Positions 36,901 through 50,411 of a stretch of 64,000 nucleotides of DNA are shown one piece after another. This stretch comes from Agelaius tricolor (Eukaryota > Chordata > Aves > Passeriformes > Icteridae), in contig JALJCS010000004.1 in assembly GCA_023055355.1 (NCBI GenBank), positions 19,060,244 to 19,124,243 of the forward strand. The letters run 5' to 3'. Every line of letters begins with the position of its first letter. Positions within the stretch are counted from its first letter, which is position 1. Under the pieces are notes generated by a model. It saw only the letters and a program-made list of their open reading frames with translations, had not been told where the DNA came from and did not search any database. The translations under genes were made by a program, and so were the position numbers.

Positions 36901-39887
36901 ACTGGTTTTCCAGTTCAAATGCTGAAAATTCTTGTAAGCCACAGTAACAAAATTTCTGGTGTGAAGAATGACAGAAAAGGATGAAAAATACTGAAAGATA
37001 CAGTAGAAATAGAAAATTATTGTAGAAATAATATAATAGAATAGAATTATAATAATTTCTAATAGAATTATATAATTTCTATATAATAATAGAAAATATT
37101 GTAGAAATACTCTAGAAAATTACAGTAGAAATAGAAAATTATTGTAGCAGTAACAAATACAGAATCTATTCCTGTATTATTTACCAGAACACATCTGTAT
37201 AAAAGCCCTTGAATTTCAAGAACAAGGATTGAAGAACAGCAGGGAAGCAATTCTCCATCCTGCTCCTCTGGAGAAGGCATCCTGGTATTTAGTTTTTCAT
37301 TTAAAGGAAGAAAATTAGAAACTTGTCCAATTTCCAGACAGCATTAAAACAGCTGGTCATGAGGATATCACCAGTTTTGGAAATGCTTATAAGCAGCAAT
37401 CTTTCCTCCTATAGTCAAAGAGTAACAAATTAACTTTTGAAGTGCTTTTGAAGGCCCCTGAAGAAGCAAAAAAACAGAAAAAAATCTTGTAAAACTGGGT
37501 GAAAATAGTCCATGCTCTTATATCATGTGAACTTGAAACACCAAGTCTCAGCACATGTACATAAATACACATGCATTGGGCAGCAAGACTTTCATAAAGC
37601 CATACAAAAGGACACGTGCTTGCCTACAGACATGCACACAGACACACACAAGAACCTTTTTAATCTTTAATTTATGAATAAAAATTGTTGATTTTACTCT
37701 GCTAAGCTATTGAAATAGTAGTGTATTTTGAAAACAATTTTTTCACATAGATAGTTAAACAAACAAATAAACCCTTTCCAAATGTGAAATGGAAATGAAA
37801 GTCTCCATATTATTTTAACAGTAAAAATAATCATAATGTCTCTTCTACCAGTATTTTTTTCCCAAGGCATGGCAAGTGATAGCTTCATTGATTTTGCGTC
37901 ACAGATGTGGGAATCTAAGAGATTATTTTTTTAATTTAACTTTTTTTTCTTTTAAAAACTCATTAACTGACACTTTGTCACAGATTTTGAACATGCATCT
38001 GTATTCTGCTGTCCATTAAAGCTGATAATGGCAAAATGTTGCTGCCAGAAGTGACAGGGGTATTAGAATACTAAAAATCCCCAAAATCTTGCATTTTTCA
38101 GTGTCTTTTGTTCAGCTGAAAAAACAGGTGAAAGAAAGAGGGAGAAAAAGTGGGCAGCCTTTTAAGGCTAGAACAAATAAATTACTATCTCTCACTGTGT
38201 AGAATCACTGTAGAACAAAGTTCAAACAAAGATATGTTGTAAAATGAAGAACCTTTCAGAACAATTTTCAATGCAAGGCTTTTTTCCTCTGCCAACAGAT
38301 AAGAAACACGCTTTCAGGAATAAATTAAGAGAGCAAGAAGACAAAATGAATGATCAGACACACTACATACTCATTGCAAGATAACATGAGGTAGTATGTA
38401 AAAATCCAGTGGAAAAATTTGCACTCAAAAAGAAAGTCAAAATAATTTGAAATTAAATATTTTATTTTGAAATACTTTATAATAGAACATGTCCTGTTAT
38501 CTACATTACCCTGCAGAAAAAAACCCCTTAATTTTGTCTCACCATCCTTTCTTCAGAAAAGGTTTTCATCCAATTCTTATTACACAGATCTATAGTAAAA
38601 GTAAGCTAATACATTCTAAATTATTGAGTCAAAGCTAGGCACCACAAAACTCAGGTAACACTTGAAAACTACACTCAAACTAAAAGGGCAGATTTTTTTT
38701 TTTTACTGTAGGGATGAATGTAGTTACGCAATATATTACCAGGAACAATGGTGTAAGTGCAGTACTAACACTGCCATGCTTTCTTGAGATGCTGAAAATG
38801 CCAGATGAAATCAATAAGAATTGACAATGTTTCAGGTTTTAAAAAAGTCAACCAATCTTCATGAGATTACAAGAAAGAGTATGCTTATGTGAAATTTTAC
38901 TTTCAAAAGGAAAGTATTTTTGCATCGTATCTGTACCCTTCCATTCTTGAATATCTGAATTGTTGAAATAAGACAAAGAAGTATACAGGTTTTTTTCACA
39001 AAAAATTCAAGAGGGAATTAGAAACAGAATATTGATCAAAAATTCAATTGAGTGGGTTTTATTTCTTTCAAAAATGTATGTCCTGCTGAAGGTAAGATCA
39101 TTTCTTCCCCAGTTTGTGCTGAACAGAATCAAGAAGAGCATAAAAAAAGGTTAAACAATACTTAATCAGTTTTTGTTGTCTTAGAGCAGAAAGTACTACT
39201 CAAACACAAGACTTTCAGAACCTTCTTTTATTCGACTTTTTTATTTAAGTGTTATCACATTCTTTGAGTAACACTGCCCAATTTTATCTCTTTATACTAT
39301 GAATTCCACCAAATCTCATAACAGCATGATGTCACTGACATGACATTATGTTTTGTGAATGTACACATGCATATCAGACAAAAGACCTGAGTCTTTGTCC
39401 AGGTTCTTAGTGTTTTTGAACTTTTAATGCTCCTGCAAATGTATAACTATGCTTTTTTCCTACCCTAAAAGAGTAAACTCTGGTTGTTTAAAGAAACGAA
39501 TTCCATATTAAATTGTCTTGAAAGGTAATTTTTCATTCTGTTACTCTGCAGTCCTTCTTTTTTCTTAAGGCTTTTATGAGTGGGTTTGGTTTTTTTCATG
39601 CTACCAGTTCTGCTGCTTTAAACATTAGAGTTTTGATTGTTTTGTTAGGCTGTTTTAGTTAGATAATTATGAGAGATATTTAAACTTCATTTTCAGAGCT
39701 CCAGCACTAGTTCACACTTAGACTTTAGGGGAAAAAAAGAAAAAAGGGTTAAAAAACTGCCCAATTCCTTGGTTATTTGTACTTTTTTATCTAGCTGATT
39801 TATTAGCATTTGCTTTTATATTTTGATTTTTTTTTAACAGTAGCTTAAAGCTATTAATTTTTATTGGCTTTGGAAGGCTGGTCTTAC
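33975..39887. other. AT-rich unique DNA, no gene seen
   Basis: Short open frames only (up to 92 codons). A locally repetitive AT patch with a 26-bp direct repeat lies at 37000-37147. No LINE or LTR signature was recognised. Confidence 0.5.
37000..37147. repeat. Local AT-rich repeat patch with exact 26-bp direct repeat
   Basis: The 26-bp string beginning ACAGTAGAAATAGAAAATTA occurs at 37000-37025 and again, exactly, at 37122-37147. Between them are diverged copies of TAGAAAATATTGTAG- and ATAATAGAA-type units. Confidence 0.8.
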
Positions 39888-40134
39888 CTGGTGAATTTTG
39901 AACCCTTTTTGTTGGTCCTGTGGTACTCCTAGCTTTAAGATTTTCTGTTTTAAGTCTGGCTAACATCTCATCAAAACAAATGGAGACATGGGGCAAGAAT
40001 TGAATACCTTGATGACCCAAATTTTGGTAGCCTTCTCCAAATCTGATCCTTAAAAGAACTCTGCAGTTGCTCTTAAATGACTTTATGCAGGCAGGGTGCA
40101 CAGAAATTATCAAGCATACCCAGTATTTACAGGA
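39888..40134 (-). other. Exon-like open stretch ending at a consensus donor, unidentified
   Basis: On the minus strand the frame is open from about 40134. At 39888 it meets CAG/GTAAGAC, a near-perfect splice donor. The encoded stretch (…LGHQGIQFLPHVSICFDEM… then …LARLKTENLKARSTTGPTKR…) has a balanced, protein-like composition. There is no in-frame ATG at its beginning, and I see no good acceptor upstream, so a full exon is not demonstrated. It lies 126 bp downstream (minus direction) of the open stretch at 40460-40260. No family is recognised. Confidence 0.25.
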
Positions 40135-40259
40135 TCACATAACCACTATAGCTTCCAATACGTATCAGCACTGACTGCATTTTATAAAAACCTATGAAAT
40201 AATTTAAAAACTTCCCCTTAGTTTTGTCAGTTGTTTTTCATGCATTTTCATTTTTAATT

Positions 40260-40460
40260 CTACTTTCCATCAGCCTCGGTCTCAATTTCCAGCTTATTGT
40301 CATAGGCTACTAGACTGGAACAAAGCTCTGTGTGATGCATAACAAAAGAGGAAATCACATAAGGAAATTTGGCTAAACCAAATGTGATCAGTCTTAATCC
40401 TCCAAGCAGTTCAAGTTCTGGAACACCAGCCATGTTACTCGGTGAAACAGAATGAAACAC
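40260..40460 (-). other. Exon-like open stretch, unidentified
   Basis: A 66-codon minus-strand frame ending in TAG, with a protein-like middle and end (…VPELELLGGLRLITFGLAKF…). It precedes the open stretch at 40134-39888 on the same strand but is separated from it by a stop, and no splice sites join them convincingly. It could be a degraded retrocopy or chance. Confidence 0.18.
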
Positions 40461-43400
40461 GTGATATTATAATCATATCTTTTCTTCTTTTAGGTAGAAG
40501 AACAAAGGGTAACTGGCAAAGGGGCAAGTGAAGGCGTCCTTTTAAAAGAACAGCTTTGATGTCAATGCTAGATATGACCTATCATTCAGAAAAGCAGAAA
40601 CACCAATAACTATTATTCCCATTTCTAAAATAAACCTTTCTGATTACTGCAGGAAGATGCCATCTTCTGTCATTTGAGCAAAGTTAAAAAGGCGATGCCT
40701 GTTGTTTTATTTTGTTCTAGCCAAAACGCTGCATTTGACTGCAGACACAGGTAAGGAAATAAAAAATGTAAGAGAAGAGTAATAAAATAAGTAAGGATAA
40801 GCTATGTTTGGGAAGCTCATTTTCTGTACTACAGAGAATCTTCCCACTCTGTTAAAAAATGAACAACATTGAAATATTATGCATCAGATAAAGCTAGTAC
40901 AATACACTTGAAAATTATAGAGACTATAAAGCTATTAACAAACCAAAAGTGATTGAAGAGATACTGCACAAATATCAGTTTATATAACCAATGAATATCA
41001 GGTCAGAAGACAGCTGTATAGTCCATAAAGCAGAGTAATAGCCAGACTAGAGGTATTTTAGGTGTGTGATAACAGTGCGAGATACTCGTCAGGCAGCGCA
41101 GGGAAGGTTTGCCCACTGCTTGGAGTATCAGGAATATGGACTAACAAAATGATCTTATCACTTTTAGTACACACTAAGCTATTTTATGCATGTACATAGT
41201 ACTAAAGAAGCGAGAAGCTTCCTGAAGGGAGGAAAGATCAACTGATCAATAAGTATGTCTCAGACTGACTTCAGAATGGCTGTGACAGACTGATTAAAAA
41301 AACCAACTATCCAGACAGTGTCACCCAGAAGGACAGTAGCCTGAAAATGAACCTTTGAAGATAGGATAAAAAGGCTGTGGAAATGTAAGCAGAAGGGATT
41401 ATCCAGGAGGTGGAAAAAAGAGATCTGTTTGTCATGCTGATTAAACTTGCAGCAATACATATGATTCCAAATCCATAAAAAAAGGCAATAAAGCAAGAAC
41501 ACATGAATGAATAATATAATATGCACAATTGACATCAAAGTTCATTGTTACTCTACTATCAATGAAATGCACTGTGAAGCTACCTCTTCATGCTGCACAG
41601 CAGGTATTGTTTTGGAACCACTATCAAGGGCAACAGATTCAAGGATCATTGCTTCAATGCATCACAAATTGTGTTACAACTTGCAAGCAAAAATAGTTCT
41701 TCTTTTCTTCCACTGTATTCCACTATAGACTGAGGAAGGCAGAAACAGAGAATGTCTAACGAATATTAAGCAGGTTCCAGCAGTACATTTCCAAGTTACT
41801 ATAGACTCGTGTTTCACTGCCACTTCTCCATAGTTATGTTATTCCAGTGAACCTTAGTTTCTACTCCTGTCCTAATCACCATCAACGACCAAGAAAAGAA
41901 GAGGAAAGATGTAAAAGTTCCATTTCTTGTATGGATGATAACATCAAAATAATTTTTCATTTGGTAGTTGAAAATACATATGAAATGTAATCTGTGCTTT
42001 TATATTTAATAATTATTTTATATTTAATACTGAAGCTCTCAGTTATAGGCAGAGAGAAATTCTTAGGGACCTTTCAATACAAACATAATATTTTGTGTGA
42101 CACATACTACAAAAAAACAATCGAAAACACTATAAATATATAACCCTTTGCTTTTTATTATAGTTTTTGTTACACATACATAAAATATAGTCTGATATAT
42201 TGTGTTCAAATACATACGCCACTTTTTAAATAAATTCTGCAAGTTGTGTTTCACTTACATCAAGTGTTCATCAGATAGCACCACAGATGCAGTGAAAATT
42301 AGTTTTACTGTGCATTCACCCATATTCTACAAACATGGTTTCATTTTAAGGTGCAGAAGGACAGAAAAAAAAGACCTTATTAAGTCTTTAAAAAAAATAG
42401 CAACATTGCAATTGTCTGTCAAAAGTTTCATACATTTATTTTTTCCTGTGTTTTTTTCATCACAGAAATAAATTAGTAAATAAGTTAGAACAGAACAAAA
42501 ACCCCAAAAACACAACTAAGATCCCACTAAAAACTGAAAATAACTTTAAATAAAACCTCTTTTAAACCCACTCTAATAATAAGTCTTTTATTCTGATCAA
42601 TTCTCCACTGTAAATCCTATCTGGAGCTATTTATACCTTCATTAACCTCAAAAAAACTTTAAAAATCACGTCCTGTTGAAAAAAATATTCCAGATACAGC
42701 TAGCCTGGGAAAGGAATATGGTGCAGAGCTGTTTAGTAATAAATATGTATGTCAGGGAATCAAGGTCAACACAGCTGTATCAAAGAGATGCTGTATCTGC
42801 TCATGAGTGTCACTTGTTTGAAAACAGACTGTGGATCTGCACTGATTTCTGCTTCTGGGCCAGTATGTCTTGACTTTGTTATACTTCAAGTGCTCTTTTG
42901 AGCAACATGGACATTGTCCAGGCAATTCCCAGCCAGGACAAAACTTTTAAAGCAGCCTTACAAAAATGTTAATGGGTTTCAGAGTTCTACCTACCTTTTA
43001 CACACAATGGAGGATTCTCAGAAAAAAGAATGCCAGAGGCGGCAGCAGCAGTGTATTCATACTGTAATGCTTGAAAGCAGCGCTTGATAAACCCCTTTAT
43101 AACAGGACTGTAGCCTAAATATATTCATACAAAGGCTCAAATTAACCTATTAAAGACAGGAAGGATACTTCATTATGTGAGTTAGATGTACTGCACAAGG
43201 AATACATATTAATGTTGGAAATACACAGCAATTTCAACTAAAAGCATTGAAAAATTAACTCACTGAACATAATAAACAGATTTTTCAGCAAATTTCCTGT
43301 GACAGCTGTTCAAAGGAAAGGTTGTTATTTCCCTTCCAAAGGAAGGAAGACCGATTATAACATATATAAAATGTTCTAGTGAAACTATACACAAGAAAAT

Positions 43401-44478
43401 CAGACTTGTTTACAGTTCTTGACAGAATCTCATCTCATCTGAAAAGAATCTTTGCATCATCAGGAGCTCTCCATGTTATATTTGAAGCAATCTGAAGAGA
43501 AAAAGTTGAACTATCTCTATGGTTGTAAAAAAATCAAAAAGATTTTGTATAGAGGACCAAAGAAGTAAAATATAAAATGTAAATATAAAAATAAAAATAT
43601 AAAATGTAAAATAATATTTAATTGTTTGCATGATATATTGCTATACTAAAGATAAATTCTAGAACAATTTGTTGTATTATTTCATAAGATCAGTGAAATT
43701 GTATCTCAATAATATCTGATGAACACCTGACTTCATAAATTTTGATTCTTCTAAGGAATTCGGTAAATTTTATTTTTTCTCTGTATACATCTATGTCACT
43801 CTTTTTCTCATTTTCAGTCAAAACAAGCCTGGCCAAGTTTCGCCATATTCGATCAGCATTGATTGTCTGTACACAGAAATACTTGAATTTGGTTCTTTCA
43901 CACCTGAGCAAGCCAATAATAACCAAATGATGGGAAGCACTCAATCCAGTTGTGATGGCCATTCAAACTGATCTTGGTAATGTTGGCCAACTCAGCCTTT
44001 TTCCTTTTATTGTAAACCTCTGATATAACAGAATATCTTTAATTTATTGAAGAATAATTAATTCTCTGAGATGGCAGAGGAAATCTGTGCTCAAACATTA
44101 ATTAAGAAGACACCACCAAGAAAAAATACTTACATGTTGTGTTTTTAAATGTAAATGCATGTCTGTGGGAGGTTGTAGTTTTTTGTTTGCTTTCTCCATA
44201 TAAATACAGTTATTATGTTAGCCTTAGCTACACACACAAAGATGCAAACACACACATATGTACCCTACATTGGGATGGGGACTGAAATAGAGAAAAGCAC
44301 AATGAGAGCATTAACGTGACAAAATAAACCCAGGAATATTACTTACCAATTACTGTTAGAGGCAAAACCAACTCAACTTTGGGAAAAATATTTTATTGTT
44401 TGTTAAAACAGATCTGAGTAGCAGAAAGTAAAAAGACAAGCGTTACAACACCTTTGTTCTCTCCCAGGCTCACTATCA
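40461..44478. other. AT-rich unique DNA, no gene seen
   Basis: Open frames reach only about 92 codons and look like chance. A low-complexity ATAAAAATAAAA patch lies at about 43566-43615. Confidence 0.5.
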
Positions 44479-44917
44479 TTGTATCACTCCAAGCACTACT
44501 GCCTCCCCACTGTTATGGCAATATATCCTGCACAATATTCCTCTGCCCCTGAGGGCTCTCCATGGTTTGCAGTTCTTTTAGGAATACCTCACTGCAGCAG
44601 CATGGGTGTTCCATGGGCTGCAGTCTGGAGATTTACTCCACCATGTAGCTCTTGCTCCTGCTCTGGCCTTAGTGTTCCCTCTGTTCTTTATCACACTTTT
44701 TGCTCCCTCTGCTTCCCACCATAGAGTATTTTCTGTCCTTTTTAAAATACATTTTCATGAAGGCCTCACTGGTCTCAGCTTGGCTTTAGGGAACCAGCTG
44801 TGTCCAACACATGGCAGTCCCTGGCCCCTTCCCACAGAGGTCACCCCTGCAGCTGCCCCTGTTCTGGGTACTAAAACGCTGCCATGGATACCCACCACAG
44901 ATACAATCAATTGCTTT
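44479..44917 (-). mobile_element. Probable ERV-derived fragment (avian LTR-retrotransposon-like)
   Basis: A G+C-richer patch with 'ctctccatggtttgcag', 'ggtgttccatgggctgcagtctggagatttactccacc', 'ctggtctcagcttggcttt', 'tccaacacatggcagtccctgg', 'cacagaggtcacccctgcagc' and 'tactaaaacgctgccatgg'. From general knowledge this string of phrases resembles a sequence repeated in bird genomes and annotated as ERV-derived, usually seen antisense. I found no LTR borders, target duplication or coding domain. The plus-strand frames at 44479-44724 and 44606-44956 are not supported as genes. Confidence 0.45.
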
Positions 44918-47335
44918 TCTATAATATTACAAATTATTGTCTCCCTGAAAATATAAATCTCATAGAAAATGTCTGCAATTTTGGCAACTAACACCAGCCC
45001 TTCAGGGAACCAGAATTTTTCAAGCTTGGGCAAGATAATATGTCAATTGAGGCTGAGGAGAAAAATTAATTTAACATTTTTATTTCTGCAGATGAAATAA
45101 AACTGGCTTCACTGACGTTCTTGATCACTAAATTTACATTTTTTTAAAAAATAATTTACCTTAGAAAAACTATAAAGCTGTTAAAAGTAGATTGAACATT
45201 CAATGGTTGAACCTGGTGTTAGGGGTAAGTGAGCTATCTGGTACTGAACCCTGCCAGGAATAACTATGGGTATTTATAGAGTAACAAAAAGCCCCACAAT
45301 CACAAAAGTGGTGAAAATATTTTGTTAACTGATATACCCTTCAACTCAAAAGTAAAATTGCTTCTATAAAAAGGTCTCCACATTTTCTCCTCTAGTTTTT
45401 CCAAGATTTTGGTATGAAGTTATAGCCATGTATATTCCAAGACTTTGGTCTGGTTTTGTTTGGAGTTACAGCCACTCTGGAAGATAATCCATAGTCCCAA
45501 ATTCAGTAGTATTGCACAATACTAAATTTGATCAACGCTGACACATTAAGGATCAACAGCCCTAATTTTTTAGGATTTTAGTTTTAGTGCAATATTTAAT
45601 TTATTTGATAAATGCATTATCTTATGTTCTGTGGTTACAGTGTGACACAAAAGTGAATGTTAGATGGGAACACAGGAGAGTAAAGAAGAGATGCTGGAGT
45701 GGGAAATCTCCTTTTGTACTGAATTGCAGAAATAATATTGAAAACATATAACTAGTGTTTTGGTTCACAGCTGGGACCAATAAAAGCCTATGAAGAATTT
45801 CTCTAAATTATACTATCCTGTGGGGTGCCAAGGAAATGTTGTTTCTCATTTAAAATAAATAGTACCCCCTACTAACTTATTCCTAATCAGGCAAACAACC
45901 AAGGAATTAAGTAGGCCATTTCCATACATATGACTGTTTCTTTTATGAAATGTAGTTCACCAGAATTTCAGAGCTAATTGATTTAGAGGAGTTCATGTTT
46001 GTATATTTTTTCAACCTTGTAACAAATTCCAATGCTTCTGTTTTAAGCAATTCCATTTCTTATTGCAGCATTTAAAAATTACAATATTGAGTGCTCAATG
46101 TGTCTTCTATTAGCATTGCAAAGCAATGGGTTTTGCCTATAAAAGAAGACAAAGTGTTTTGTCAGATTCAAAGTTAATAGCACATATGCCAAGGATACTG
46201 TTCATGGCATAGAAGCTATGTCACAATTTTATGCAGAACCAGTTGTTCTCATCTTCTACTTTAAAATTCGTATGAGTATCTTTAAATTCAGAATATTTGC
46301 TTTAAATCTAGTATACTGCACCAAAAATTAAAAGAGGATCTTAAAGTTGCTTCAAGGCTTTGGTCAAGAAAACTTTACTTGAATGTTGTTAGCTTTTCAT
46401 CTCATACATAATAAATCATTCAAACTAAATATGTTCTAACACTGTACATAGGGCAAAGTTTTTGCAGTTTTCAACCTAATATCTAGAAGGTAACCAACTT
46501 CCTTCAGAACCAGTTATTTCCCCTGCCCACTAAAGAGATATTACAACGCATTCATTTAATTTCATCTGTGTATCCAATCACTGAAATACTGATAAAACTC
46601 AGAATGAAAAAGAAAATCCCCCGTTCATGTTTATAACTTATAATCCTGTTTAGGTTCAAAGGTGTCTAAAATCACCATAGGATTCTTCCCTTCCCTACCC
46701 ATTACATAATAATTTTCTCAAGAATTCCAAGGAGAAATAATCTGGGACTTTCATAGACTAATTATTCATTATCAGAGTACTTATGGCATGTATCAGATGG
46801 GATCAAAAGTGCGTTGCTCAGCTCATTCAAGAATGGTAATGATTACAATTAAAATGAGTCCCTAACACTCACATTTACTCAAGTTATGCCATACATCCCA
46901 GGAGTACATCTGAAAGTTTTAAATAGTACGTACAATATCTATAAGTGGACACTAAAAATATTTTACTACTATTTTAGCAATTTCATTGATATGCCTATGG
47001 TTGAAGGCAAGTTGCGAACAACATACATAGGGTTCTGTAACTTGCTGTTTTAAAGCAATCCCTGTAGAAAACCTAAACTAAGCTGCAGTGATTTCTAATT
47101 ATACAAGGCTGAGCTGCAGGTATTGTGATGCTTCACTAGCCACTTCATTCAAAACTAGCTGATACAAGGATGAATTGTGGTGAAGAAGCAGTAGTCCTTC
47201 TTAAAAATAATTAGCTGTTTTGGGAAACACTAGGACAGTTCAAGCTGCCATGCTTCACAGTGGAGCAGGTACCAGCCATATATCACATAACTAGAGCAAC
47301 AGTAGAAGGAGGATAAGAAAACACTGGTGTAAGTA

Positions 47336-47387
47336 TTTACAATATTTTATTTTAACTCCAGTTTACAATATTTTATTTTCGCTCCAG
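47336..47387. repeat. 26-bp tandem duplication, 2 copies
   Basis: The unit, beginning TTTACAATATTTTATTTT and ending CTCCAG, occurs twice in tandem, differing at two adjacent bases (AA versus CG). Confidence 0.85.
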
Positions 47388-50387
47388 TTTTCATTTCTGT
47401 CCTTCTGTTGGTCCCAGCATAGTGGCTATATAATTAAGCATGTTGCACTGTGATATAAAAAAAAATCTAAATCCAGGCAACTTTAATCAATTTTGAAGTA
47501 TACAATCTCTCAAGTACATTTCTGTCTCTTTCTGCTTGCTGTGCAAATGAATATATAAAACTGACATTTTGATAGTGGTACAGAGATGTTCTCAAAATTG
47601 GTTAAAGTGCAAGAGTTGTTCAAGATATTATGGTAATATTGTCAAAAGCCACATATTTAATTGAAGTCTTTAACAGTATCTTTGCCAAGAAGACAGGTAT
47701 TTTTTGTAAAACTTTGCTTGTTTCAAAATCTCTAACATGTACCACTTTTCAACATTTCCCTTCACGGATGCATTACCTTTCTCTTACGTCAGATGAATAA
47801 TGTGTCTGGCAGCCTTAAGTAGAAATGAAATCAGTAATTTATGAAAAAAAGATAATCAGAAAAAAAGATTAGGAGTTTGACTCTAGAATGCTAATTCAAA
47901 TAAAATGTACACAAAACATAACATCTTAAAAATTTGTTTTACAGATTGCAGATGTTTTTCAGATTAATTTATCCTTTTTCACCCAACCTTAGACAGCTGT
48001 GTTTTGAATCCCATTTTTTACAGCAGAAATTTGAACTGAAACAGCAGAAGTTGCACCAGAAATTGTAAACAATGAAAAATTCCTTAAATAACTTAAACTA
48101 CTAAGGCGTCTGTGTAATGTGATAGAGTATTGTATAATATTAATTCCTTGGAGGGATATTATTCCCCGGGGATTTTTTCTTTTGTTTTGGGTTTGTTTGT
48201 TTGTTTGTTTATATGGTGAGTTTTTTAAGCAGAAGAAAAATATTTTCTGGAAAAAAAAAAGGAAAAAAAAATAAGAAGAAGATAATATGAGACTTGGGAA
48301 AGGACAGAAATTTTGAAGAATACCAGCAGACATTGCAGTGACCTGATTAGCCAGAGAAGACACCTAAAAGAGACAATATATTGAAAACAATAAAAAAAAG
48401 AACAACAGGACAATGAGGGAAACAAAAAAAGAAGGAAAAAGGGAAAAAAGCAGTATAGTGAGAATGGCTAGAAGATAACTCATAAGTGAGTGGGGCTATG
48501 ACATATTAAAGACCAAGGGAAGGTCACTTTCTAGAAGGCTTGTTCATGAACGGCCATTTTTTCTTGTTTTTCCACTATAAGCTTCTTATAGAAGAATCAT
48601 ATTACTAATATTTCTGTTTCTCAAAACAAATAAACAAACAAAAACTACAACAAAGGTAGCTGAATGGCTTCAGAAAACTTTTATGGAGTATACAGAAACA
48701 ATGTAAGTTGTTCAATATCCTCCTTTACTGGTCCCAGACATCAGTTTTTGTCTGCCTAACAGATAACGAATTCCTTTGTGCAGCTTGAAATTGACAGGGT
48801 CAAAGTGAAAGCAACGCATTTCATACAGTACACCACCAGAGCAAATTTCAGAGCTGCTGAGGAAAAGGGAGGAAAAAGAAAAAATATAAGGAATAAAAGG
48901 AGATATTAGGATAATCTTAAAACCAATGAGAAACACAATGAGGAAAAGAATAAATGTGAGAAAACAATTGGGTGTGTTTGTTCTCTATATTCCCCCTCTC
49001 CTTTTTCTCTCTCACAATAATGATAAATTGGTAAATAAGAATTAATTAAAAGAAAAATAGATTGAAAGAGACATAAGAAAATAAACAAAGGAAGCAAATA
49101 TACAACAAATAAAAGAAAATATGATAAAATAAAGGAATTCCAAATTTTAAAAGGGTTGAATGAGATATTAAATTAACAAAATGGGGAAAAACAAATCAAT
49201 GAAAGCAGCATTTTTTTAAAAGGGGTTTATATTTTCTTAAAGTCTGTGTATGTCTTCTAAGAGAATGAAATTATATCACTGAAGAAGTACACCTAACCTT
49301 TGGAGAGCAAGAAGAATATATATATTTCTGGCAAAAGCATTTCTTTTACGAAAAAGAAAACTGCTGAAATAAATTTATGTGCATTTTCATCAGTCATCAT
49401 CATACCGTGACCCTAGCATCGCCACTGACCTCTACAAGGGTAGAGTTCACTACTGGGAGCACCTCTTATTCTTGAGGTTTTTTGCATCTGGTCTTCTAGC
49501 TGCTGGGTTTTGAACATATTGGGTAAGGTTCTGCAGTTATTTTCACTTCAGACAACTGTTTCTATCTCTAATGTCTCTTCTAATTCTATTTCTGTGAAAA
49601 TGTCAGTATACACATTTATTTTGCTTATAATTAAAACCTTTCTTTTCTTTTTAAATACTTTTAAGGAATTATTTTAAATTTTATTAATTCCCTTATTATG
49701 CATAGAAATTAAGTTTTTAATTGAACTTTCTCTAACAAAGCCTCTCAAAAACGTTCCCTCCTTTTTGTTTTTTTTTTAACCCTCTTCTCTTGCTACTTTG
49801 ATTCTGTATTTTGAGTATGTGTCAACGGCAAAATCTTCACACGTGGTCATGCCCACTAGCGAGAATCTATGAACTCACCTAGGTCTTATACTACACTCCA
49901 CTGAGAGTTATTCGCAAGAAAATGAAAATCTGCAAACAGTAATATCTAAGCTGAAATTTAGTGTTCTTTTCCAACACGATCTTTAAGCAAAACATTTTAA
50001 AATTGAAAAAGAGAAAAATGAATCTTTAGCTTTGTTAAAATCTGGAGTTTGTCTGAAAAACTAGCAGAATAGGATTTTCATTAATTATCCTCATAACTTT
50101 CCTTTGCTTTGTTTGAATTGGTGTTTTCGAGAAGCTTCACTGTATGGTAAGCTGACTGCAACTTTTGTGAGAGACATACATTTATATTTCTTCTTTTAGA
50201 AACCTGATCAGATTAACATTTTTCAGCAGGTCTTCAGGGAACTCTCAAACAAAACTTCAGAGAAATTTGGTTCAATCTTTTCTAACTTTCTAATTGTATT
50301 TAAACTCTGTAGCACTTATGATGTTACAAAATCTTATTTTTTCTTGCTTGCTAGGACTTTTTCTCTGTCTTTTAAAGCAAGCCTTTG

Positions 50388-50411
50388 CATCATCATCATC
50401 ATCATCATCAT
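50388..50411. repeat. (CAT)8 microsatellite
   Basis: Eight perfect CAT units. Confidence 0.95.

Noticed and set aside
47989..48363. 124-codon minus-strand frame
   Set aside because: Phe/Ser-rich reading of A/G-rich low-complexity DNA; no supporting features.
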